DNA from: Saccharothrix sp. ST-888
GTDB taxonomy: Bacteria; Actinomycetota; Actinomycetes; Streptomycetales; Streptomycetaceae
Assembly: GCF_000955975.1 (NCBI RefSeq)
Contig: NZ_JYJF01000153.1
Location: forward strand, 1-10,599
Length of the DNA: 10,599 bases
Reading direction: 5' to 3'
Part shown: piece after piece, positions 1 through 6,174 of the stretch
Layout of the letters: each line of letters begins with the position of its first letter
How positions within the stretch are numbered: the first letter of the stretch is position 1
The notes under the pieces: model-generated
Database searches by the model: none
What the model saw: the letters and a program-made list of their open reading frames with translations, nothing else
Told to the model about the DNA's origin: nothing
Position numbers and translations under genes: made by a program

Positions 1-1583
1 ACCGCTACGACAACGATGTCCACTACCTCGGCGGCTCGCTGCTGGCGGTGGGCATGCACGCCTGGTCGGCCGCCATGCTGGCGTTCGCCGGACGGCCGCC
101 GGACCCCAGGTACGTCGGGGAGGACTGGCGGCCGATGTGGCTGGAGCGGCTGGCTTCGGTGGAACCGCCGCTCCACCACCGGCTCGGCCACCAGACCAGG
201 GACGACTACTGGCGGCAGGGCAGCGCCTGCGAGGACTACGGGGCGATCAGGGCCGCCGTGCTGGCCGTCGGCGGCTGGGCCGACCCCTACCGGGACAGCG
301 TGCTGCGGCTGGTCGAACACCTGGACGCGCCCGTGCGCGCGATCATCGGCCCGTGGTCGCACCAGTACCCCGACCGGGGCCTGCCGCCCGGCCCCGCGAT
401 CGGCTTCCTGCAGGAGACGCTGCGCTGGTGGGACCACTGGCTCAAGGACGTCGACACCGGCGTGCTGCGGGAGCCCGCGCTGCGCAGCTGGATGAACGAG
501 TCGGTACTGCCCGCGACGGTCTACGCCAACCGTCCCGGACGGTGGGTGGGCGACGAGTCCTGGCCCTCGCCGGACGTCCGGGAGATCCACTACGGGCTGG
601 ACGAGGTGCTGCGGACGGCCGGGACACCGTCCGACGACCGGTTCGTGCACGTGCGCTCGCCGCAGCACACCGGCGCCGACGCCGGGCGCTTCCTCCCGTT
701 CGGGAGCGCCGCCGACCTGCCGCCCGACCAGCGCGAGGAGGACGGGCGGTCGGTCTGCTTCGACTCGCTGCCGCTGCCCGAGCCGGTCGAGATCCTCGGG
801 CGGGCGGGTCTGCGGCTGCGGGTGCGGTGCGACGGGCGGCGCGGGCAGGTCGTCGCCCGGCTCTGCGACGTCGCGCCGGACGGCTCGTCCACCCTGGTCA
901 CCCGCGGGGTGCTCAACCTGACCTCCCGGCAGGGGCGGGACCGGGTGGTGGAGTGGACGCCGGGCGGGGTCGAGGACCTCGGGTTCGAGCTGGCGGGGAT
1001 CGCGCACTCGTTCCCGCCCGGCCATCGGATCAGGCTCGCGCTCTCGTCCGCGTACTGGCCGTGGGTGTGGCCGCAGCCGTGGGCGGGCGGGTTCGAACTG
1101 GACCCCGGCCACAGCGCGCTGGTCCTGCCCGTACGGCACCTGGCCGCCGACGCGGGCAGCCCGCCGGTCACCTTCGAGCCGCCCGAGCAGGCGGTCGGCC
1201 TGCACGTCCACGTCACCGAGCCGCTCACCGAGCGGCCCGAGCGGCAGCTGATCCGCGACATCGCCGCCGGGGAGTGGCGGCTGGAGGTCTCGCCCGGCCA
1301 CGGCGGCCCGCTCACCTACCCCGACGGCCTGGTCTACGACGAGCGCGCCGTCGAGGAGTACCGGATCCTGACCGACGACCCGCTCAGCGCGACCACCCGC
1401 TCGGACTGGACGATCCGCCTGGAGCGCCCCGACCTCGGCTGGGACGTCACCGTCCGCGCCCGCTCCGAACTCGCCTGCAATTCCTCGCACTTCACCGCCC
1501 GCAGCCACCTGAGCGCCCTGGAGGGCGGCTCGGTGGTCTTCGAACGCGACTGGGAGCGGAGGTTCCCGCGCACGGCGTCGTAG
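1..1583 (+). CDS. CocE/NonD family alpha/beta hydrolase, C-terminal part (5' end outside window)
   Basis: The reading frame is open from base 3 to the TAG at 1581-1583 (about 526 residues). The N-terminus, including the nucleophilic serine elbow, lies upstream of the window, so the GTG at 48 is an internal codon. The family hydrolyses ester or amide bonds (cocaine esterase, X-Pro dipeptidyl-peptidase S15-like). Two catalytic-triad members are visible: Asp at 282-284 in VGGWADPY and His at 360-362 in GPWSHQYPD, 26 residues apart. CocE itself has a similar Asp-His distance. After the hydrolase core comes the jelly-roll beta-sandwich domain, with the family hallmark LALSSAYWPWVWP near 1045-1080. 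A further segment of about 140 residues ends in FERDWERRFPR. The substrate cannot be told from the sequence. The next gene is 289 bases away and has its own promoter, so co-transcription is unlikely. The family call is firm; the function is generic. Confidence 0.9.
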   Translation, partial: RYDNDVHYLGGSLLAVGMHAWSAAMLAFAGRPPDPRYVGEDWRPMWLERLASVEPPLHHRLGHQTRDDYWRQGSACEDYGAIRAAVLAVGGWADPYRDSVLRLVEHLDAPVRAIIGPWSHQYPDRGLPPGPAIGFLQETLRWWDHWLKDVDTGVLREPALRSWMNESVLPATVYANRPGRWVGDESWPSPDVREIHYGLDEVLRTAGTPSDDRFVHVRSPQHTGADAGRFLPFGSAADLPPDQREEDGRSVCFDSLPLPEPVEILGRAGLRLRVRCDGRRGQVVARLCDVAPDGSSTLVTRGVLNLTSRQGRDRVVEWTPGGVEDLGFELAGIAHSFPPGHRIRLALSSAYWPWVWPQPWAGGFELDPGHSALVLPVRHLAADAGSPPVTFEPPEQAVGLHVHVTEPLTERPERQLIRDIAAGEWRLEVSPGHGGPLTYPDGLVYDERAVEEYRILTDDPLSATTRSDWTIRLERPDLGWDVTVRARSELACNSSHFTARSHLSALEGGSVVFERDWERRFPRTAS

Positions 1584-1794
1584 GCGACCCGGGCGATCCG
1601 GACCTGCCGTCAGTCCTGCCGCACCGGTCCTCCGGCCACCGGTCAGCTGCCCCGGGCGCAAGGGGGATCAACGGCCGATCACCACAGGCCGGACGGGGCG
1701 CGGTCGCGGGTGCTCCCGAGGCCCCGCCGACGGATCGGCCGAAACCCGCCCACCCGTCCGCGCACCCGGCCGGGGACACGAACTACCGCTCTCG
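1584..1794. other. Gene-free spacer downstream of the hydrolase
   Basis: No reading frame here has recognisable protein features or a ribosome binding site; the overlapping open frames look like GC-driven shadows. Short CCGG-rich self-complementary words (for example ACCGGT at about 1625 and 1638) could form weak hairpins, but I see no convincing terminator for the hydrolase gene. Confidence 0.5.
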
Positions 1795-1815
1795 CAGTGG
1801 TGGTTGACACCACTG
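1795..1815. promoter_or_regulatory. Operator-like perfect inverted repeat over the -35 box of the hydroxylase promoter
   Basis: The left arm CAGTGGTG (1795-1802) and right arm CACCACTG (1808-1815) are exact reverse complements, separated by 5 bases (GTTGA). The repeat straddles the TTGACA hexamer at 1804-1809, so a bound dimeric protein would compete with RNA polymerase. It lies upstream of the predicted transcript start, which points to a DNA-level operator rather than an mRNA structure. Its spacing would suit a TetR-, GntR- or MarR-type dimer, but the regulator is not in the window. It could instead be a short terminator hairpin for the upstream hydrolase, although it is 211 bases past that stop and no T-run follows. 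Confidence 0.55.
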
Positions 1816-1832
1816 TCGGCGGTCAGAAAAAT
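1804..1832 (+). promoter_or_regulatory. Sigma70 (HrdB)-like promoter of the phenylalanine hydroxylase gene
   Basis: A perfect -35 hexamer TTGACA (1804-1809) is followed after 17 bases by AAAAAT (1827-1832), which matches TATAAT at four of six positions and is an AT island in GC-rich DNA. Transcription would begin near 1838-1840, leaving a leader of about 33 bases to the GTG at 1873. The TTG inside this -35 box would therefore lie outside the mRNA and cannot be the start codon. Confidence 0.6.
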
Positions 1833-1872
1833 CGCCTCCGGACCGTTCTCCCTGCACCGGAAACAGGGCCTC

Positions 1873-2751
1873 GTGAAACAGTCATGGGCACGAACCCCGC
1901 TCACTCCCGACGGCCTGCTCGGGCCCGCGGCCCGGCACCCCGGGCTGTCGGACCCCCGGTACCTGGAGCGGCGGCAGGCCGTGGCCGCCCTGGTGCGGGA
2001 CCACCGGGTCGGCGATCCCGCGCCGCCGGTGGCCTACACCGAGCCGGAGCACGCCACCTGGCGGACGGTCCACCGCTCGCTCTCCACCGCCCTCCACGCC
2101 CACGCCTGCCGTCCGGTGCTCGAAGCCCGCGAGCAGGCGCCGATCCCCACCGACCACATCCCCCAGCACTCCGAGGTCGGCGCACGGTTACGCCGGCTGA
2201 CGGGGTTCGACTTCACGCCGACCGGCGGGGTGGTGGCGAACAAGCGGTTCCTCGGCTCGATGGACCGGGGGTACTTCCACGCCGTGCAGTTCGTCCGCCA
2301 CCCCGCGCTGCCGCTCTACACCCCCGAACCGGACGTCATCCACGACGTGTTCGGCCACGGCATCCACCTGGCGTCCCCCGAACTCGCCGAGCTCTACCGG
2401 GTGGTCGGGCGCGCCGCCATGCGGGTCGACAGCAGAACGGCCCTCCAGGTGATCAGCCACGTCTACTGGTTCACCCTGGAGTGCGGCGTCATCGACGAAC
2501 GCGGCACCCCGAAGGCGTTCGGCGCGGCCCTGCTCTCCTCCTCCGGCGAACTCGCCCGGCTGGACCGCAGCCGGATCCACCCGCTGGACGTGGCGACCGT
2601 CCTCACCACCCCCTACGAGATCTCCGGCTACCAGCCGAACCTCTTCTGCGCCCGCTCGCTCCGCCATCTCGCCGACACCCTGAGCGAGTTCTTCGACGAC
2701 TTCGACGACGAGACCGTACGCAGCCGGGGGCTCCGCGTCCCGGCTCCGTGA
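1873..2751 (+). CDS. phhA: Aromatic amino acid hydroxylase, probable phenylalanine 4-monooxygenase
   Basis: Predicted to hydroxylate L-Phe to L-Tyr in the cytosol, using O2, non-haem Fe(II) and a tetrahydropterin. The protein has 292 residues and is the bacterial single-domain type, without an N-terminal ACT regulatory domain. The iron ligands fit His157 and His162 in IHDVFGHG and Glu203 in YWFTLECGV. Both spacings match Chromobacterium violaceum PAH (His138, His143, Glu184). Other family segments are LLSSSGEL and PYEISGYQPNLF. The residue after the iron-ligand Glu is Cys204, where many relatives have Phe. The GTG start at 1873 is preferred because the frame upstream runs back into the promoter; an AGGG at 1865-1868 is only a weak ribosome site. 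No pterin-recycling or tyrosine-catabolism gene is in the window, so the pathway is open. Tryptophan hydroxylation, or a role in secondary metabolism, is possible. Confidence 0.88.
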   Translation: MKQSWARTPLTPDGLLGPAARHPGLSDPRYLERRQAVAALVRDHRVGDPAPPVAYTEPEHATWRTVHRSLSTALHAHACRPVLEAREQAPIPTDHIPQHSEVGARLRRLTGFDFTPTGGVVANKRFLGSMDRGYFHAVQFVRHPALPLYTPEPDVIHDVFGHGIHLASPELAELYRVVGRAAMRVDSRTALQVISHVYWFTLECGVIDERGTPKAFGAALLSSSGELARLDRSRIHPLDVATVLTTPYEISGYQPNLFCARSLRHLADTLSEFFDDFDDETVRSRGLRVPAP

Positions 2752-2787
2752 GCGCGATCGGCCGGGGCGGGCAAGCGGACGCACGGA

Positions 2788-2810
2788 CCGGTGGGACAGG
2801 CCCGTACCGG
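2788..2810 (+). terminator. Candidate terminator hairpin after the hydroxylase gene
   Basis: The segment 2788-2795 (CCGGTGGG) can pair with 2802-2810 (CCGTACCGG). That gives five Watson-Crick pairs, a G-T wobble, one bulged G and two more G-C pairs, with a loop of six bases. It lies 37 bases past the TGA at 2749-2751. There is no T-run, which is common for actinobacterial terminators, so this is tentative. Confidence 0.3.
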
Positions 2811-2834
2811 GCTGCGGGGCCGGATACCCGGAAC

Positions 2835-2855
2835 CGGCCGGGAACTCACCGGCCG
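2835..2855. promoter_or_regulatory. Perfect 7-bp inverted repeat upstream of the copper cassette
   Basis: CGGCCGG (2835-2841) and CCGGCCG (2849-2855) are exact reverse complements with a 7-base spacer, 20 bases before the GTG at 2876. The same stretch carries GATACCC (2823-2829), which resembles half of a CsoR-type copper operator, and two GGAAC words 11 bases apart (2830 and 2841). No clear -10/-35 pair is visible. This could be an operator or part of a terminator for the upstream gene. GC-only arms arise easily by chance here, so confidence is low. Confidence 0.3.
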
Positions 2856-2875
2856 CCCGGACCGACTGCTGTGCC

Positions 2876-3082
2876 GTGGAAGCAATCGAACCGGGCACCC
2901 GCCCCTCCCTCCTCCTGCTGGGCTTCGCCCTGCTCCTGCTCGTCGTCTTCCTGGGCGCCTTCGCGGCCGGCCGGACCGCCGGGCCGGTCTCCCCCGGCCT
3001 GTCACCGGGCAGCAGTTCCCCGGGCGGCTCGGGCGGCGGCATGCCCGGCATGGACGGCCACGGCATGGGGACGGGCCGATGA
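2876..3082 (+). CDS. Small membrane protein with Met/His-rich C-terminal tail, first gene of the copper cassette
   Basis: The gene encodes 68 residues. After a short charged N-terminus there is one hydrophobic helix (about residues 11-32, SLLLLGFALLLLVVFLGAF). A Pro/Ser/Gly linker follows, then a tail (residues 55-68) holding Met56, Met59, His62 and Met64 in MPGMDGHGM. Met/His clusters of this kind bind Cu(I) in many copper proteins, so the tail may hand over or buffer copper at the membrane; this is inference. The stop overlaps the ATG of the ATPase gene as ATGA, which suggests translational coupling. The GTG start at 2876 has no clear Shine-Dalgarno sequence, but no other start precedes the helix in this frame. 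I know no named family for it. Confidence 0.7.
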   Translation: MEAIEPGTRPSLLLLGFALLLLVVFLGAFAAGRTAGPVSPGLSPGSSSPGGSGGGMPGMDGHGMGTGR

Positions 3083-5400
3083 CCGCCCCGGTGGAGGCCG
3101 GCGAGCTCACCACCACGGACCTGGCCGTCGGCGGGATGACCTGTGCGGCCTGCGTCGCCCGGGTCGAGAAGCGGCTGGCCCGGATCGCGGGCGTGACCGC
3201 GGGCGTCAACCTGGCCACCGGCCGGGCCCGGGTGGTGCACCCGGTGGAGGTCCCGGCGGCCGACCTGGTCGCGGCGGTCGAGCGCGCCGGCTACACCGCC
3301 GAGCCGCTCCGCGACCGCCACACCGCCGCCGCCCCGGCCGAGCCCGCCGAGGACCGGCCCCGGCTGGTGGTGACGGCCGTCCTGGCCGTTGCCGTCATCG
3401 TCCTGTCGATGGTGCCCTCGCTCCAGTTCCGCGCCTGGCAGTGGGTCTGCTTCGCTCTGGCGCTGCCGGTGGTCGGCTGGGGCTCGTACGGCTTCCACCG
3501 CCGGGCCTGGCAGGGGTTGCGGCACGCCACCGCCACCATGGACACCCTGGTGAGCCTGGGCGTCCTGGCCTCCTTCGGCTGGTCCGCGTACGCGCTGTTC
3601 CTGGGCGGCGCGGGCGAGTTGGGCATGCGGATGCCGTTCTCGCTGACCGCTGACGGCGGCGCGGCGCACGTCTACCTGGAGGCGGCGGTCGGCGTCCCGC
3701 TGTTCGTGCTCTGCGGACGGACGCTGGAGGGCCGGGTCCGTCGGCGCACCGGGTCCGCGCTCCGGGCACTGGCCGAGCTGGGCGCGAAGGAGGTCTGTGT
3801 CCGGGAGGCGGGGGCCGAGCGGCTGATCCCGGTCGAACAGCTGCTGCCGGGGCGGGAGTTCGTGGTCCGGCCGGGCGAGAAGGTGGCCACCGACGGGGTG
3901 GTGGTGGAGGGCGGCTCGGCCCTCGACCTGAGTCTGCTGACCGGGGAGAGCGTCCCGGTCGAGGTCGGTCCGGGCGACCGGGTCGCCGGAGCCACCGTGA
4001 ACATCGGCGGCTCGCTGCTGGTCCGTGCCACCGCGGTCGGCGCGGACACCCAACTCGCCCGGATCACCGCCCTGGTGGCCGACGCGCAGACCGGCAAGGC
4101 CCGCGCCCAGCGGCTGGCGGACACCGTCGCCGGGGTGTTCGTCCCCTGCGTGCTGGCGGTGGCCGCGTGCGTCCTGGGCTTCTGGCTCGGGGCCGGCGCC
4201 GACCCGCAGGCGGCGGTCACGGCGGCGGTGGCGGTCCTGGTGGTCGCCTGCCCGTGCGCACTCGGCCTCGCCACCCCGACGGCCCTGCTCGCGGCCACCG
4301 GGCGCGGCGCCGAGCTCGGCGTCCTGGTCCGGGGTCCGGAGGTGCTGGAGAGCCTGCGCCGGATCGACACCGTGGTCCTGGACAAGACCGGCACCCTGAC
4401 CAGCGGACACATGCAGCTCGCCGAGACGGTCACCGCCCCGGGCGAGTCGGCGGACGAGGTGCTGCGCCTCGCCGGGGCGGTCGAACACCACTCCGAGCAC
4501 CCGATCGGCCAGGCCGTCGCGGCGGCGGCCCGCCGGCGCTGCGGTCCCGAGCTGCCGAAGGTCTCCGACTTCACCGCCATCCCCGGGGTCGGCGTCCGGG
4601 GCACGGCCGAGGGGCGGAGCGTCCGGGTCGTCCGCCCCGACCTCGCGCCGGCCACCGCCCAGGACGCCTCCGCCCGCCGACCGGCCGACCCGGACCGGAC
4701 GCCCGCGCTGCGGGACGCGCTGGCCCGCGCCGAGTCCGACGGCCGCACCGCGGTCGTGGTGGAGCTGGACGGCCGCCCGGCGGCGGTCCTGCTGGTCGGC
4801 GACACGCTGCGGCCCGGGAGCTACCGGGCGGTGCACCGGCTGCGCGGGATGGGTCTGGAGACCGTCCTGCTGACCGGCGACCAGCCGGGTGCGGCCCGCA
4901 CCGTGGCCGAGCACCTGGGCATCGGCGAGGTCCACGCCTCAGCCTCCCCCGAACGCAAGGCCGAGGTGGTCGCCGAACTGCGCGCGGCGGGCCGCACGGT
5001 CGCGGTGGTCGGCGACGGGGTCAACGACGCGGTCGCGCTGGCCTCGGCGGACCTGGGCATCGCGCTCGGCTCCGGCACCGACGCGGCGATCGGCGCAGCC
5101 GGGCTGACCCTGGTGCGCGGCGACATCGAGGCGGTCGTCGACGCGGTACGGCTCGCCCGGCGCACCCTGGCCACCATCCGGGTCAACCTGCTCTGGGCGT
5201 TCGGCTACAACGCGGTCCTGGTGCCGCTGGCCGCGGTCGGTCTGCTCAACCCGATGCTCGCCGCCGTCGCCATGTCGGCCAGCTCGCTCCTGGTGGTCGG
5301 CAACAGCCTGCGCCTGCGCACCTGGCAGCCCGCCCCCCGCCGCGTCGGCACCCCTGCCTTCACTACCCGCACCGGCACCACCCCCCGGAGGCCGCGATGA
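3079..5400 (+). CDS. copA: Cu(I)-exporting P1B-type ATPase (CopA type)
   Basis: Predicted 773-residue inner-membrane pump that uses ATP to drive cytosolic Cu(I) outward. It has one N-terminal heavy-metal-binding domain with GMTCAAC (Cys22, Cys25), then eight transmembrane helices (about 96-115, 118-136, 153-175, 197-213, 353-372, 378-402, 703-722, 726-745). The actuator motif TGES is at 288-291 and the transport motif CPC at 391-393. The phosphorylated aspartate is Asp435 in DKTGT. The N-domain His-Pro is at 474-475 and GDGVND at 645-650. The Cu(I) signature residues of the last helices, Tyr710-Asn711 and MSASS (732-736), are present, which favours Cu(I) or Ag(I) over zinc or cadmium. Length is typical and every motif is intact. 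The ATG at 3079 follows GGGGA by 7 bases and overlaps the previous stop; the next gene starts in its own stop. No CsoR or CopZ gene is in the window. Confidence 0.96.
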   Translation: MTAPVEAGELTTTDLAVGGMTCAACVARVEKRLARIAGVTAGVNLATGRARVVHPVEVPAADLVAAVERAGYTAEPLRDRHTAAAPAEPAEDRPRLVVTAVLAVAVIVLSMVPSLQFRAWQWVCFALALPVVGWGSYGFHRRAWQGLRHATATMDTLVSLGVLASFGWSAYALFLGGAGELGMRMPFSLTADGGAAHVYLEAAVGVPLFVLCGRTLEGRVRRRTGSALRALAELGAKEVCVREAGAERLIPVEQLLPGREFVVRPGEKVATDGVVVEGGSALDLSLLTGESVPVEVGPGDRVAGATVNIGGSLLVRATAVGADTQLARITALVADAQTGKARAQRLADTVAGVFVPCVLAVAACVLGFWLGAGADPQAAVTAAVAVLVVACPCALGLATPTALLAATGRGAELGVLVRGPEVLESLRRIDTVVLDKTGTLTSGHMQLAETVTAPGESADEVLRLAGAVEHHSEHPIGQAVAAAARRRCGPELPKVSDFTAIPGVGVRGTAEGRSVRVVRPDLAPATAQDASARRPADPDRTPALRDALARAESDGRTAVVVELDGRPAAVLLVGDTLRPGSYRAVHRLRGMGLETVLLTGDQPGAARTVAEHLGIGEVHASASPERKAEVVAELRAAGRTVAVVGDGVNDAVALASADLGIALGSGTDAAIGAAGLTLVRGDIEAVVDAVRLARRTLATIRVNLLWAFGYNAVLVPLAAVGLLNPMLAAVAMSASSLLVVGNSLRLRTWQPAPRRVGTPAFTTRTGTTPRRPR

Positions 5401-5903
5401 ACCGGGCCGCTCTCCCGCCCCTGGCGGCCGCCGCCGCGTCACTGGTCCTGCTGTCCGGCTGGACCGCGGTCGGCGGCGCGGGCCGGGCCCGGCCGGTCCA
5501 GGCCGAGCCCGGCTGGATCCTGATCCCGACCGGCGCCTCGGCCACCGCCGCGTTCTTCACGGTCCGCAACCCCGGCGACGTCCCGGACGAACTGGTCGGC
5601 GTCGACTGGGACCAGCCCGGCCGGCTCGCCCTGAAGGAGCACCGGCACCTCGGCGCCACCGGCAACTGGGCCTACGCGCCGACCCTGACCGTTCCCGCCG
5701 GGGGCGAGCTGGCGATGTCGCCGGAGCGCGCGGACATCCTGGTGCCCGAACCGCCCCCGCTGCGCCCCGGCCAGTCCGTGGATTTCACCCTGCACTTCCG
5801 CCACAGTCCGGACCTGCGGGTACGCGCCCGGGCCGTCCGCCCCGGCGGCCTCTCGGCCGTGCTGTCCGCCGCCGAGGGCGAGCCGGGCCCACCGTTCGGC
5901 TGA
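5397..5903 (+). CDS. PCu(A)C-like secreted or membrane-anchored protein with altered copper-ligand positions
   Basis: The gene encodes 168 residues. A hydrophobic N-terminus (about 8-28) may be a signal peptide or anchor. The rest follows the DUF461/PCu(A)C cupredoxin-like fold, which delivers Cu(I) outside the membrane: TVRNPGDVPDELVGV (55-69), TVPAGG (98-103), SPERADILVP (108-117) and PGQSVDFTLHF (124-134). By eye alignment, the usual ligands H, M, M, H and M fall on Lys80, His82, Tyr93, Asp113 and Leu115, so the classical site looks lost. His82, His84, Met107, His133 and His136 could form a different site. GGAGG lies 5 bases before the ATG, and the gene overlaps the ATPase stop as ATGA, so it belongs to the same operon. 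A copper role is inferred from fold and position. It may instead be a structural or sensing relative. Confidence 0.8.
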   Translation: MNRAALPPLAAAAASLVLLSGWTAVGGAGRARPVQAEPGWILIPTGASATAAFFTVRNPGDVPDELVGVDWDQPGRLALKEHRHLGATGNWAYAPTLTVPAGGELAMSPERADILVPEPPPLRPGQSVDFTLHFRHSPDLRVRARAVRPGGLSAVLSAAEGEPGPPFG

Positions 5904-5906
5904 TCG

Positions 5907-5928
5907 CGGCCCGACGACCCCTCGGCCG
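5907..5928 (+). terminator. Candidate terminator hairpin after the copper cassette
   Basis: The segment 5907-5914 (CGGCCCGA) can pair with 5922-5928 (TCGGCCG) through seven pairs with one bulged C (5912) and a 7-base loop. It starts 4 bases after the TGA at 5901-5903. No T-run follows. Position supports a terminator, but the stem is modest. Confidence 0.35.
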
Positions 5929-6046
5929 GGCGCACCGCCTCGCGCCTCCGCCGCCCGCCCCGCACCTCGCGACGGCGGCACCGGCCCGGCCCGGCCAGGG
6001 GGACCGGGGTCCGAGGAGGTCGGCTGCCGGCGCCCATCCGTCTTGA

Positions 6047-6065
6047 GATGTAGTCCCGCTGCATC
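6047..6065. promoter_or_regulatory. Imperfect inverted repeat upstream of the ABC/two-component operon
   Basis: GATGTAG (6047-6053) and CTGCATC (6059-6065) match as an inverted repeat at six of seven positions around a 5-base spacer. It lies in the 271-base gap between the copper cassette and the ABC genes. NarL-family regulators typically bind short imperfect inverted repeats, so autoregulation by the response regulator at 9315 is a reasonable guess. Elsewhere in the gap only GAAAAT (6126-6131) looks like a -10 box, and no matching -35 was found. Confidence 0.35.
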
Positions 6066-6174
6066 GCGCGTCGCACCCGCGCGGCCGCCGAATCGTCCTG
6101 GCGCGGCTCGTTCCGGCGGCCTCGGGAAAATAGCGTTGGCCGTGCCCGCCAGTCCCTCCCCCGAGGACCACGCC

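Noticed and set aside
48..50. GTG as start of the first hydrolase gene
   Set aside because: The frame is open to the window edge. The upstream codons read RYDNDVHYLGGSLLA, normal family sequence, so the gene is truncated by the window.
1804..1806. TTG as start codon of the hydroxylase
   Set aside because: It is part of a perfect TTGACA -35 box with a -10 box at 17 bases, so it should lie outside the transcript. The GTG at 1873 gives a family-sized protein.
2188..4935. Very long open frame on the minus strand opposite the hydroxylase and copA
   Set aside because: Its translation is low-complexity Gly/Arg/Asp-rich with no motif. It is the usual antisense shadow of GC-biased codons, while the plus strand carries complete family motifs.
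5929..6040. CCGCCG/CGGCGG words and two CCTCGCG copies in the gap before the ABC genes
   Set aside because: Six- and seven-base GC words with long spacers are expected by chance at this composition. No regular array is present.
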